The position numbers and the translations under genes are program-made. DNA of 64,000 nucleotides from Lysobacter sp. K5869. GTDB taxonomy: Bacteria; Pseudomonadota; Gammaproteobacteria; Xanthomonadales; Xanthomonadaceae. The notes below the pieces were generated by a model that was not told where the DNA came from, made no database searches, and saw only the letters and a program-made list of their open reading frames with translations. Each line of letters opens with the position of its first letter. Position 1 is the first letter of the stretch. Positions 17,556 to 27,729 of this stretch are shown here, one piece after another. The stretch is from positions 4,689,001 to 4,753,000 of the forward strand of contig NZ_CP072597.1 of NCBI RefSeq assembly GCF_018847975.1. The letters run 5' to 3'.

Positions 17556-18173
17556 ATGGCCATTTTCAACCAGCCCGCCCCGCCCAAGCGCGACACGCCG
17601 CTGCCGCCGCTGCAACCCGAAACCGCTCTTAAGCGAGAGCCCGACACCGCCAACGAATTCAGCTTCGGCCAGCCCAGCGCCAGCCAGCCGGCGCCCGCGC
17701 CGATCAGCGCGCCGGCCCCGCAGGCCGCGCCGCAGCGCGCCGCCGAACCCGCGCGCGAGGCGGTCAAGGAATCGCTGATCGCCGCCGACCTGACCATCGA
17801 AGGCAAGATCCACGGCGCCGGCCACATCCGCATCGCCGGCCGCTTCAAGGGCGACGTGCAGGTCGACGGCGACCTCACCGTCGAGCTCGGCGCCAAGGTC
17901 AACGGCGGCGTGCGCGCGCGCAAGGTCGTGATCGCCGGCGAGTTGGAAGGCAACATCGATTCGGCCCAGCGCGTGGAACTGCTGGAGACCGGCGTGGTGG
18001 TCGGCGACGTCAAGGCCGGCAACGTCACCGTCGCCGCCGGCGCGCGCGTGCGCGGTCAGGTCGAGTTCGGTTGGGAAGACAGCGGCAAGTCGGTCGCGCG
18101 CAACGACAAGAGCGACGGCAAGGCCGATAAGAGCGACAAGGGCGGCAAGGCGGAGACCGGCGCCGACTCATGA
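17556..18173 (+). CDS. Bactofilin
   Basis: The 205-residue protein has a Pro/Ala-rich disordered N-terminus (1 to about 70), a bactofilin core (about 72-165) of short parallel beta-helix repeats (LTIEGKIHGAGHIRIAGRF, GDLTVELGAKVNGGVRARKV), and a Lys/Asp/Ser/Gly-rich tail. Bactofilins polymerise into membrane-associated cytoskeletal filaments that position cell-wall or chromosome factors. No transmembrane helix is present. Its last four bases overlap the next gene (ATGA), so a zinc-ribbon protein is co-expressed with it. The family call is secure; the cellular role in this organism is unknown. Confidence 0.92.
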   Translation: MAIFNQPAPPKRDTPLPPLQPETALKREPDTANEFSFGQPSASQPAPAPISAPAPQAAPQRAAEPAREAVKESLIAADLTIEGKIHGAGHIRIAGRFKGDVQVDGDLTVELGAKVNGGVRARKVVIAGELEGNIDSAQRVELLETGVVVGDVKAGNVTVAAGARVRGQVEFGWEDSGKSVARNDKSDGKADKSDKGGKAETGADS

Positions 18174-18544
18174 GCGCGCAACGCCAGGGCATGCCCGGGG
18201 CGACGCGCGTTTGTCCGCACTGCAAGGCGACGATCCTGGAAACGGCCAGCGTGTGTCCGGCCTGCCGGCACCACCTGCGTTTCGATTCCGACGCCAACGC
18301 GCTGGCGGCGAAGCGTTTTTCGCCGCTCAGCGTGGAGGGCACCATCCGCCATCCGCCCAGCGACGGCGCGTGGGAATACTCGATGGTGTTGTCGATCAAG
18401 AACGACCGCGGCGAAGAGATCACCCGTCAGGTCGTCGGCGTGGGTGCGTTGTTTTCGGGGGAAGAACGCACCTTCACGCTCTCGGTCGAAGCGTTCGAGG
18501 CGGTCGGCTACAAGGCCGCCGGCAAGGGCCGGCTGCGCCGCTGA
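18170..18544 (+). CDS. Zinc-ribbon protein of unknown function, coupled to bactofilin
   Basis: The 124-residue protein carries an N-terminal zinc ribbon with two CxxC knuckles (CPHC at about 15-18 and CPAC at about 29-32). The remainder is a compact beta-rich domain (SPLSVEGTIRHPPSDGAWEY onward) without recognised motifs, ending in Lys/Arg. The start overlaps the bactofilin stop by four bases. Coupled expression suggests a bactofilin partner or assembly factor, but nothing in the sequence proves it. Confidence 0.82.
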   Translation: MSAQRQGMPGATRVCPHCKATILETASVCPACRHHLRFDSDANALAAKRFSPLSVEGTIRHPPSDGAWEYSMVLSIKNDRGEEITRQVVGVGALFSGEERTFTLSVEAFEAVGYKAAGKGRLRR

Positions 18545-18581
18545 GCGGCGCGCCGGCGCGTCATAGGAAAGGATCCCGCCG

Positions 18582-19121
18582 ATGTCGGAACCCGCATCGC
18601 TGTACGCCCGTTTCACCCTCAGCCACGAGCAGTACGAAGCCTTCATGAACTCGGCGCCGGCGCGGCCGTCCGCTTTCGCCGATTGGCAATCCTGGTTCGA
18701 CCGGCGCGAGATGAGCGGCGGCAACCGGGTTCCGCCGGAAATCCTCGCCGACCTCGACGCCGTCAGCGTCGCCGACGTCATCAAGGCCTGGCGCGCCGAC
18801 GCCTGGACCGGCACGCCGCCGATCGAATACGACGAGATCCGCCGCACCCTGCGCATCGCCATGCTGCAGGCCTCGGAGAACTACCACGAGATGCTGCGCC
18901 TGCTCGCGCCCTTGCGCGGCGCGGCGCGCTTCAACGAACCCGGCGCCGACGATTTCGTCGTGATCCTGGATTTCCTGTGGGGCGACGGGGACATCAACGC
19001 GTATCTGCGCTTCGGCGACGGCGCGAGCCGGTTCGACGAGGCGTGCGCGCCGGAGCATCTGGACGAGGCGCGCGGATATTTGCGCGAGGCTTTGGATTAT
19101 TTGCAGAGCCGCGCGGGTTGA
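18582..19121 (+). CDS. Hypothetical soluble protein
   Basis: This 179-residue acidic, mostly helical protein (DLDAVSVADVIKAWRADAWT, ILDFLWGDGDINAYLRFGDG) has no signal peptide, membrane segment or metal motif. AGGAAAGG precedes the ATG, 37 bp after the zinc-ribbon gene, so it probably belongs to the same operon. I do not recognise the family. Confidence 0.75.
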   Translation: MSEPASLYARFTLSHEQYEAFMNSAPARPSAFADWQSWFDRREMSGGNRVPPEILADLDAVSVADVIKAWRADAWTGTPPIEYDEIRRTLRIAMLQASENYHEMLRLLAPLRGAARFNEPGADDFVVILDFLWGDGDINAYLRFGDGASRFDEACAPEHLDEARGYLREALDYLQSRAG

Positions 19122-19206
19122 GTTCGGGGGCCAGGCGGCGGGGACGTTAGTTCGCTCGCGCGGGAAGCTTCGTTCGATGACGGATGTCCGTCGTCGTTGC
19201 GTTGGC

Positions 19207-19290
19207 GCGGTCGCAGCTTGCGCAGCTCCTACAGGGGCTCCGGCGAGTTTCGTATCCGACTTGTAGGAGCTGCGCGAGCTGCGACCGCGA
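19207..19290. repeat. Paired inverted REP-like elements
   Basis: GCGGTCGCAGCTTGCGCAGC at 19207 onward faces TGTAGGAGCTGCGCGAGCTG at 19262-19290. The pair lies in the convergent gap between the hypothetical gene ending at 19121 and the feo operon ending at 19330. Confidence 0.85.
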
Positions 19291-19329
19291 CAGGCGGCTA
19301 CGACGAACGCCCCGCTCCGCCGGAATCCC

Positions 19330-19572
19330 TCAATCCGACGGCCCGCAACTGTCGCACCCCGCGCAATTCGGCCCGCGCGCGCGCGCGGGCGGCGCGATGC
19401 GCTTGCCCAGCGCGCGCATCCACGCCGGCCGGCCGTCGCGCACCAGCGGCAGCGCGCAGGCGATGCGCAGGCGGCGCACGCCGCCGGGGAACTGCTTGCG
19501 CGCGACCACGACCGCGCTGACCAGCACCGCGATCGCGATCACCACGTATTGCGCGAACAGTCCGGCGCTCAT
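19330..19572 (-). CDS. FeoB-associated Cys-rich membrane protein
   Basis: The 80-residue protein has one N-terminal transmembrane helix (about 5-24, YVVIAIAVLVSAVVVARKQF), a basic middle, and a C-terminal cysteine cluster CAGCDSCG. This layout (short helix plus terminal Cys-rich tail) is that of the small FeoB-associated proteins found in feo operons instead of FeoC. It starts nine bases after the feoB stop. The cysteines probably bind iron or act as a redox sensor; that is inference. Confidence 0.85.
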   Translation of the reverse strand: MSAGLFAQYVVIAIAVLVSAVVVARKQFPGGVRRLRIACALPLVRDGRPAWMRALGKRIAPPARARGPNCAGCDSCGPSD

Positions 19573-19581
19573 GTCGTCTCC

Positions 19582-21498
19582 TCAGCCCGCGCCCAGCGCG
19601 ACCGCGATCTGGTAGGTCGCCAGCGACGCCAGATACGCCAGCGCGAACAGATAGCCTGCGCTCATCGCCACCTGCTTCCACGAACCGGTCTCGCGCCGGA
19701 TCGTGGCGAGCGTGGAAATGCACTGCGGCGCGTAGATGTACCAGACCAGCAGCGACAGCGCGGTCGCCAGCGACCAGGTGTCGGTGATGATCGGGCTCAG
19801 CGCTTGCGCGGCCGCGTCGTCGTCGGCCGCCGACAGCGCGTAGACCGTCGCCAGCGAGGCCACCGCCACTTCGCGCGCGGCCAGTCCGGGAATCAGCGCG
19901 ATACAGATCTGCCAGTTGAAGCCGATCGGCGCGAACACCGCCGACAGCGCGTGGCCGATGCGGCCGGCGAAGCTGTAGTCGATGGCCGGCTGGGTCGCGC
20001 CTTCCGGCGCGCCCGGGAACGACAGCAGGAACCACAGCAGGATCGTCAGCGCCAGGATGATGCCGCCGACCCGGCGCAGGAAGATCCAGGCGCGTTCCCA
20101 CAGGCCGATGGCCAGATCGCGCAGATGCGGGATGCGGTAGGACGGCAGTTCCAGCAGCAGCGGGTGCTCGCTCTTGTCGCGGCGCCACTTCTTCATCACC
20201 CACGACACCATCAGCGCGCTGAGGATGCCGGCCATGTACAGGCCGAACAGCACCAGCCCCTGCAGGTTGAACACGCCCAGCACCTTTTGCTGCGGGATGA
20301 ACGCGCCGATCAGCAGCGCGTACACCGGCAAGCGCGCCGAGCAGGTCATCAGCGGCGCGACGATGATCGTGGCGAGGCGGTCGCGCGGGTCCTGGATCGA
20401 GCGCGTGGCCATGATCCCGGGGATCGCGCAGGCGAAGCTCGACAGCAGCGGAATGAACGAGCGTCCCGACAAACCCGCGCCGGCCATCATCTTGTCGAGC
20501 AGGAACGCCGCGCGCGGCAGATACCCCGATTCCTCCAGCGCGAGGATGAAGGCGAACAGGATCAGAATCTGCGGCAGGAACACGATCACGCCGCCGAGGC
20601 CGGCGATCACCCCGTCCACCAGCAGGCTGCGCAGCGGCCCGTCGGGCAGCAGTTCGCCGACCTGCACGCCGATCCAGGCGGTGCCGGCGTCGATGGCGTC
20701 CATCAGCGGCGTGGCCCAGGCGTAGACCGCTTGGAAGATCAGGAACATCACCACCGCCAGCGACAGCAGGCCCAGCACCGGATGCAGCAGCCAGCGGTCG
20801 AGCGCGTCGTCGATCTTGGCGGTGCGGGTCGGCATGCTGACCGTCAGGTCGAGCAGACGGCGGGTTTCGGCGTGCAGGGCTTGTCCGAGATCGCGGCCGG
20901 GATCGGCGCTTTCGGCCAAGCGCGCGCGCGGCTCGTGCGGCGCCGCGGCGACTTGTTCGAGCGTGGCGATCAACTCGCGCGCGCCGCCGCGCTTGACCGC
21001 GACGGTGGCCACCACCGGCACGCCGAGTTCGCGTTCCAGCGCGGCCAGATCGATGTCGATGCCGCGGCGCTTGGCCGCGTCCATCATGTTGACCGCGACG
21101 ATCATCGGCCGGCCGAGTTCGCGCAGTTCCAGGGCGAAGCGCAGGTGCAGGCGCAGGTTGGTCGCATCGACCACGCACAGCAGCACGTCCGGCGCCGGTT
21201 CGCCCGGGTAGAAGCCGCGCAGCACGTCGCGGGTGACCGCTTCGTCCAGGCTGGCGGCGCTGAGGCTGTAGGCGCCGGGCAGATCGAGCACGGCGTAGTG
21301 ACGGCCCGACGGCGCGTGCAGCCGGCCTTCCTTGCGCTCGACGGTGACGCCGGCGTAGTTGGCGACCTTCTGCCGGCTGCCGGTGAGCTGGTTGAACAAC
21401 GCGGTCTTGCCGCAGTTCGGATTGCCGACCAAGGCCACGCGCAGATTCGCGTCGGCGGCCTCGCGCGGGGCGCTCAGGGCGGGCGCGGCGGCGCTCAT
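19582..21498 (-). CDS. feoB: Ferrous iron transporter FeoB
   Basis: The 638-residue Fe(II) permease has a cytosolic G domain at the N-terminus: G1 GNPNCGKT (about 26-33), G3 DLPGAYSL and G4 NMMD. A helical spacer (about 170-230) is followed by the membrane domain with two Gate regions, including IPLLSSFACAIPGIMATR and SPIITDTWSLATAL. It is shorter than E. coli FeoB because the loops are compact, but no motif is missing. The ATG overlaps the feoA stop (ATGA). The operon order is feoA-feoB-Cys-rich protein. Confidence 0.95.
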   Translation of the reverse strand: MSAAAPALSAPREAADANLRVALVGNPNCGKTALFNQLTGSRQKVANYAGVTVERKEGRLHAPSGRHYAVLDLPGAYSLSAASLDEAVTRDVLRGFYPGEPAPDVLLCVVDATNLRLHLRFALELRELGRPMIVAVNMMDAAKRRGIDIDLAALERELGVPVVATVAVKRGGARELIATLEQVAAAPHEPRARLAESADPGRDLGQALHAETRRLLDLTVSMPTRTAKIDDALDRWLLHPVLGLLSLAVVMFLIFQAVYAWATPLMDAIDAGTAWIGVQVGELLPDGPLRSLLVDGVIAGLGGVIVFLPQILILFAFILALEESGYLPRAAFLLDKMMAGAGLSGRSFIPLLSSFACAIPGIMATRSIQDPRDRLATIIVAPLMTCSARLPVYALLIGAFIPQQKVLGVFNLQGLVLFGLYMAGILSALMVSWVMKKWRRDKSEHPLLLELPSYRIPHLRDLAIGLWERAWIFLRRVGGIILALTILLWFLLSFPGAPEGATQPAIDYSFAGRIGHALSAVFAPIGFNWQICIALIPGLAAREVAVASLATVYALSAADDDAAAQALSPIITDTWSLATALSLLVWYIYAPQCISTLATIRRETGSWKQVAMSAGYLFALAYLASLATYQIAVALGAG

Positions 21499-21758
21499 GG
21501 CGCGCGCTCCGCCGGCGTTTCTTCCAGCAGCGCGACCCGCACTCGCGCCGCTTCGCTGCGGCGCAGGGCGAAGCGGGTGTAGCCGATCTGCACCAGCAGC
21601 GGCTCGGCGGCGACCGGACCGACTGCCATCACTTCCACCCGCTCCCCCGCGACGAATCCGAGTTCGCGCAGGCGTCTGGCGATGGTGTCGTTGGGCGCTT
21701 GGTCATCGACGGTCTCGACCGTGGCCGCGGTGCGGTGCGGCAATTCGGACAGCTTCAA
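21495..21758 (-). CDS. feoA: Ferrous iron transport protein FeoA
   Basis: This 87-residue SH3-like cytosolic protein is required for FeoB activity. The family pattern is visible: MKLSELP start, RRLRELGFVAGERVEVMA core, and the closing strand IGYTRFALRRSEA. It is the first gene of the operon and overlaps feoB by four bases. A Fur-box-like sequence lies 34-48 bp upstream of its ATG. Confidence 0.93.
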   Translation of the reverse strand: MKLSELPHRTAATVETVDDQAPNDTIARRLRELGFVAGERVEVMAVGPVAAEPLLVQIGYTRFALRRSEAARVRVALLEETPAERAP

Positions 21759-21791
21759 GGGCGGCTTCCACAGAAAAGGTGGCGTCCCAAA

Positions 21792-21806
21792 TGGGAATTG
21801 TTCTCA
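21792..21806 (-). promoter_or_regulatory. Fur-box-like operator upstream of feoA
   Basis: On the minus strand the sequence reads TGAGAACAATTCCCA, a 7-1-7 inverted repeat (TGAGAAC / TGGGAAT) close to the Fur core TGATAAT. It lies 34 bp upstream of feoA in the only AT-rich part of the gap. It is also within 100 bp of the divergent liuC start, so iron could affect both. Confidence 0.6.
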
Positions 21807-21890
21807 TTCTAGCACCGACCGCCGTACAGGGGCGGAGGGGGCAAGCTGAACGGTATCATTCGGCCAACTCCCACAAACTCCTCCCTGCCG

Positions 21891-22673
21891 ATGAACCACC
21901 CGCTGCTGAGCTTGCGCGAAGGTCCGGTCGCCCGTCTGCGCCTGAACCGCCCCGAATTGCACAACGCCTTCGACGCCGTGCTGATCGCCGCGCTGACCGG
22001 CGCCCTGGAAGCCGTCGGCGCCGACGACGGCGTGCGCGTGGTGGTGATCGAGGGCGAAGGCGCCTCGTTCTCGGCCGGCGCCGACCTGAACTGGATGCGC
22101 GGCATGGCCGCCGCCGGCGAAGCCGAGAACCGCGACGACGCGCTGGCGCTGGCGCGGCTGATGCGCACCCTCAACGAACTGCCCAAGCCCACCCTGGCCC
22201 GCGTCCACGGCGCGGCCTTCGGCGGCGGCGTGGGCCTGGTGGCCTGCTGCGACATCGCCATCGGCGTGCCGGAGGCCAAGTTCGGCCTGACCGAGAGCAA
22301 GCTCGGCCTGCTGCCAGCGGTGATCTCGCCGTACGTGATCGAAGCGATCGGCGCGCGCCAGGCGCGGCGCTGGTTCGCCACCGCGGAGATTTTCGAGGCC
22401 GCCGTGGCCCAGAGCATCGGCCTGTTGCACCAGGTGGTTCCGACCGATGCGCTCGATGGCGCCGTGGCGCGCCAGATCGGCCTGCTGCTCAAAGCCGGCC
22501 CGCACGCGGCGGCCACCGCCAAGACCCTGGTCCGGCGCGTGGCGGGCGAGCGCGACGGCGGCAAGCTCGACGCGGACAACGCGGCGCTGATCGCGTCGTT
22601 GCGGGTGTCTTCGGAGGGCCAGGAAGGGTTGTCGGCGTTCTTGGACAAGCGCGCGCCGGCTTGGGCGGTGTGA
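21891..22673 (+). CDS. liuC: Methylglutaconyl-CoA hydratase (enoyl-CoA hydratase family)
   Basis: The 260-residue crotonase-fold enzyme is expected to hydrate 3-methylglutaconyl-CoA to HMG-CoA. Oxyanion-hole segments are FSAGADLNWM (about 63-72) and HGAAFGGGVGLVACCDIAI (about 105-123). The catalytic Glu is in AKFGLTESKLGL (about 137). The N-terminal LRLNRPELHNAFD motif and ADLNWMRGMA fit methylglutaconyl-CoA hydratases, and other genes of the same pathway are nearby. A generic enoyl-CoA hydratase is the alternative. It is divergent from feoA, across 132 bp. Confidence 0.87.
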   Translation: MNHPLLSLREGPVARLRLNRPELHNAFDAVLIAALTGALEAVGADDGVRVVVIEGEGASFSAGADLNWMRGMAAAGEAENRDDALALARLMRTLNELPKPTLARVHGAAFGGGVGLVACCDIAIGVPEAKFGLTESKLGLLPAVISPYVIEAIGARQARRWFATAEIFEAAVAQSIGLLHQVVPTDALDGAVARQIGLLLKAGPHAAATAKTLVRRVAGERDGGKLDADNAALIASLRVSSEGQEGLSAFLDKRAPAWAV

Positions 22674-22750
22674 TGCTGTCTTAGCGCGCGGCGCGGCGTT
22701 CGTGGCCGCGTCGCGTGTCGGCGACGGCAGTTTTCGTCGTCGTTCTATTG

Positions 22751-22834
22751 TCGCGGTCGCAGCTTGCGCAGCTCCTACAGGGGCTTCGGCTGGTTCGTAT
22801 CCGACTGTAGGAGCTGCGCAAGCTGCGACCGCGA
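22751..22834. repeat. Paired inverted REP-like elements
   Basis: TCGCGGTCGCAGCTTGCGCA (22751 onward, ending CTACAG at 22780) faces TGTAGGAGCTGCGCAAGCTG at 22806-22834, about 25 bp apart. Confidence 0.87.
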
Positions 22835-22938
22835 TCCCGCGACAACGACGGACGCCGCCTAACCGCACGACGCAGCAACCACCGCTGTTGTTGTTGCTGT
22901 TGTCTTTGCCGTTCGCCTTGACGCATCCCCACGCAAAG

Positions 22939-23589
22939 CCCACGCCCCGCAGCCCCGGAGGGCGTGCGCATGGATGCGCACGCGCGCCATGGGTCAGGAT
23001 GACCCTTATGGCGCGGCCCCGCGTCGCTGTGAGCCCTAGTGGCTCTTGATTCGAAAACAAGGAAAGCGCCTTTCTTTGGTTACTTTCTTTGGCAAGACAA
23101 AGAAAGTGACCCGGCCGCTTGCGGACGGAACGCTCTGGATTGTGGCTTGTCGTCACTCGTTGTTGCGTTGAGAGCGAACCCACAGCAAAGTCAAAATGGG
23201 TTCCGGCTTTCGCCGGAATGACGGCGTGTGAGTTGCGCTTCTCGCAGGTGGCGGACACCCTACCCACCGTCATTCTGGCGGCGGAACACCCCACTCACCG
23301 TCATTCCGGCGAAAGCCGGAATCCATTTTGATGTTGCTTTCGCTTCCTCATCGCAAGAGCGTGCGACGACAAGCGAAGATCAAACGCTTAAAGCTTTCGT
23401 CCGCAAGCGGCCGAGTTACTTTCTTTGTCTTGCCAAAGAAAGTAACCAAAGAAAGGCGCTTTCCCTGTTTTCGAATCAAGAGCCACTAGGTCCAGCACCG
23501 GGCGCGGGGCTGCGCCGTAAGGGGCATCCATGCCCCTACGGCGCACGCGCGCATCCATGCGCGCGCCCTCCGGGGCTTTGAGACGTGGG
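22939..23589. repeat. Large nested inverted repeat
   Basis: An outer left arm (22939-23127) is closely matched in reverse complement by the right arm (23398-23589). Each arm contains GGTTACTTTCTTTGGCAAGA flanking an internal imperfect palindrome (AAAGAAAGTAAC), a TTTTCGAATCAAGAGCCACT-type segment and short GC hairpins. Inside lies a second inverted pair of the CCGTCATTCCGGCGAAAGCC family (23192-23224 and 23298-23330). No transposase or terminal direct repeat is evident. Confidence 0.85.
23192..23330. repeat. Inverted CCGTCATTCC-family pair inside the large inverted repeat
   Basis: TTCCGGCTTTCGCCGGAATG (within 23192-23224) faces CCGTCATTCCGGCGAAAGCC (23298-23330). It lies at the centre of the 22939-23589 structure. 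The same element occurs as inverted pairs at 38950-39050 and 55045-55154. Confidence 0.87.
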
Positions 23590-24021
23590 CCTCGGGTGGG
23601 GATACGTCAAAGCCAGCAGCAACAACAACCGCAAAAGCAAAAACAAAGGCAACAGTAGTGGCGGCAGCCACCGCTGCGGCTACGGACGCGGTTACGTTTA
23701 CGGCCGCGGTTGCGGTTGCGGTTGCGGTTACAGCTACGGCCAGCGCTTGCAGCAGCCAACCGCAACACCAACTCGCAGCGCCTCCCTCCGATCACAACAA
23801 ACCAACGCCACCACCCGCCGCACTCCCCCGTACGGCACCCCCACCGTGCCTCCAATCCACCCAACCGAGCGCCCCGTCGCGCAAACTCGGCGCATCGTCC
23901 TCTCGATCAGGCGACAGCCGCCTCGCCATCGGCGAAAATCCCCCGGTCGCGCCGGTCCGCCGCCGCGGAGGTCCGCCTTCCCTTCCACGCGCGTCCGCGC
24001 GCACCGACCTGCGAAGTGCCC

Positions 24022-26034
<2,013 letters not shown>

Positions 26035-26203
26035 CCGTCGCCCGGGGCCGCGCCTGGACGGGTTCGCGGCGGCCGACACGCCGCCGCGACGCCCCGCGCG
26101 CAACGCTGTGTCGCCGCCCCGCCGCGGCCGCGCGCTTGCCGCGGCCGGTGGCCGCCGCCATTTGACGTTTATCCCGTTGGACGCTCTTCCTGCGCGAGCC
26201 GCC

Positions 26204-26821
26204 ATGAACCTGTCGCCCTTGTCCTTCCCCCGCGCCGCCCTGCGCCTGTCCCTGGCCGCGCTGATCCTGGCCGGCCTGTCGGCCTGCGTCGCCTTCGAGC
26301 GCGCGCCGGTCGCCGAACTGCGCTGCGATCCCGACCTGGCCGGCGCCTGGACCGTCAAGGCCGGCGGCAACGTGCACAAGACCGTCCACGTCGACGCGCG
26401 CTGCCGCAGCGACGACTGGCCCGGCCTGGGCGACAAGCCGACCACGCTGGAACTGACCGGCTTCGTCCTCGGCCAAGACCGCTACCTCGTGTTCACCCCC
26501 GAACAGGCCCAGCGCGCCATCGGCGCCGACGCCGGCAGCCTCACCGGCACCGCGCCGAAGGGCTCGGTGTTCCTGGTGCTCTACCGCTTCAACGCCCAAG
26601 GCGGCCTCGAGGCGTGGCTGCCCGACTCGCAGCGCGCGCTCGACGCCATCGCCCGCGGCGAACTCGCCGGGCGCAAGCTCGACGACCGCTACGCCCTGCT
26701 CCAGGGCGAGCCCGAACAATTGCGCGATACCCTCTCGCAACGCCTGAATCTCTTGTACGACACCGACAGAAAGGCCATGGTGTTCGAACGCGCCAAGGCC
26801 GCCCGCCAGGATTCCCCATGA
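26204..26821 (+). CDS. Putative lipoprotein between liuD and liuE
   Basis: The 205-residue protein has a lipoprotein signal (LAGLSAC, lipid Cys near residue 27). The mature domain is small and mixed alpha/beta (ELRCDPDLAGAWTVKAGG, FVLGQDRYLVFTPEQAQRAI) with no recognised family. Its stop overlaps the liuE ATG by four bases, so it is part of the liuD-liuE operon even though its product should sit in the cell envelope. The ATG at 26204 is chosen because it begins the signal peptide. Confidence 0.82.
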   Translation: MNLSPLSFPRAALRLSLAALILAGLSACVAFERAPVAELRCDPDLAGAWTVKAGGNVHKTVHVDARCRSDDWPGLGDKPTTLELTGFVLGQDRYLVFTPEQAQRAIGADAGSLTGTAPKGSVFLVLYRFNAQGGLEAWLPDSQRALDAIARGELAGRKLDDRYALLQGEPEQLRDTLSQRLNLLYDTDRKAMVFERAKAARQDSP

Positions 26822-27729
26822 GCCAGCCCTTGAACCCTCCCGCCGCCGTGCGCATCGTCGAAGTCGGCCCGCGCGACGGTTTGCAGAACGAAAAAACCCA
26901 GATCGCCACCGCCGACAAGATCGCCCTGATCGACCGCCTGTCCGCGACCGGCCTGCGCAGCATCGAAGCCACCAGCTTCGTCAGCCCCAAGTGGGTGCCG
27001 CAGCTGGCCGACGCCGCCGAAGTCTTCACCGGCATCCAGCGCAAGCCCGGCGTGCATTACCCGGTGCTGGTGCCCAACGAACAAGGCTACGAGCGCGCGC
27101 GCGCGGTCGGCGTGGAAGAGATCGCGGTGTTCACCGCCGCCTCGGAAGCCTTCAACCGCAAGAACATCAACGCCTCCATCGACGAATCGCTCGCCCGCTT
27201 CGCGCCGGTGATGCAGCGCGCCAAGGCCGACGGCGTGGCCGTGCGCGGCTACGTGTCCACGGTGCTGGGCTGCCCGTACCAGGGCGACGTGCCGGTCAGC
27301 GACGTGGTCCGCGTCGCGCGCGCATTGCACGAGATGGGCTGCTACGAAATTTCGCTCGGCGACACCATCGGCGTGGGCACGCCGGGCAAGGCGCGGGCGA
27401 TGTTCAAGGCGGTCGCCAGCGAAGTGCCGGTCGCCGCGCTGGCCGTGCATTTCCACGACACCTACGGCCAGGCGCTGCCGAACATCCTGGCCTGCCTGGA
27501 AGAAGGCGTGACGGTGATGGACTCGGCCGTGTCCGGCACCGGCGGCTGCCCTTACGCCAAGGGCGCCAGCGGCAACGTCGCCAGCGAGGATGTGGTCTAC
27601 ATGCTGCACGGCCTGGGCGTGCGAACCGGCGTCGATCTCGACGCGCTGGCCGACACCGGCCGCTGGCTGGCCGCCCTGCTCGGCCGCGAAACCGGCAGCA
27701 AGGTCGGCAAGGCGCTGGCGGCGGCGTGA
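26818..27729 (+). CDS. liuE: Hydroxymethylglutaryl-CoA lyase
   Basis: The 303-residue TIM-barrel lyase splits HMG-CoA into acetyl-CoA and acetoacetate, the last step of leucine breakdown. Visible family features are VGPRDGLQNEK (about 15-25, metal-site Asp), FVSPKWVPQ, HFHDTYGQAL (metal His) and the signature SGTGGCPYAKGASGN with catalytic Cys244. The gene overlaps its upstream lipoprotein gene (ATGA) and the following signalling gene (GTGA), so three genes are translationally chained. Confidence 0.95.
   Translation: MSQPLNPPAAVRIVEVGPRDGLQNEKTQIATADKIALIDRLSATGLRSIEATSFVSPKWVPQLADAAEVFTGIQRKPGVHYPVLVPNEQGYERARAVGVEEIAVFTAASEAFNRKNINASIDESLARFAPVMQRAKADGVAVRGYVSTVLGCPYQGDVPVSDVVRVARALHEMGCYEISLGDTIGVGTPGKARAMFKAVASEVPVAALAVHFHDTYGQALPNILACLEEGVTVMDSAVSGTGGCPYAKGASGNVASEDVVYMLHGLGVRTGVDLDALADTGRWLAALLGRETGSKVGKALAAA

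Larger units (their letters stand above)
22674..24021. other. Long non-coding, repeat-filled region
   Basis: This 1.35-kb gap between liuC and liuD holds a REP-like pair (22751-22834), a CTGTTGTTGTTGC-type simple sequence (about 22879-22910), a large inverted repeat (22939-23589) and a GCGGTT microsatellite (about 23700-23735). No frame looks like a real protein. The liuD promoter should lie in its last 250 bp. Confidence 0.7.

Noticed and set aside
23228..23581. Frame translating to SYFLCLAKESNQRKALSLFS
   Set aside because: This is a translation of the inverted-repeat arm, a common spurious annotation, not a gene.
22939..23589. Insertion sequence or MITE
   Set aside because: The inverted arms are long, but no transposase and no clear flanking target duplication were seen; it is recorded as a repeat only.
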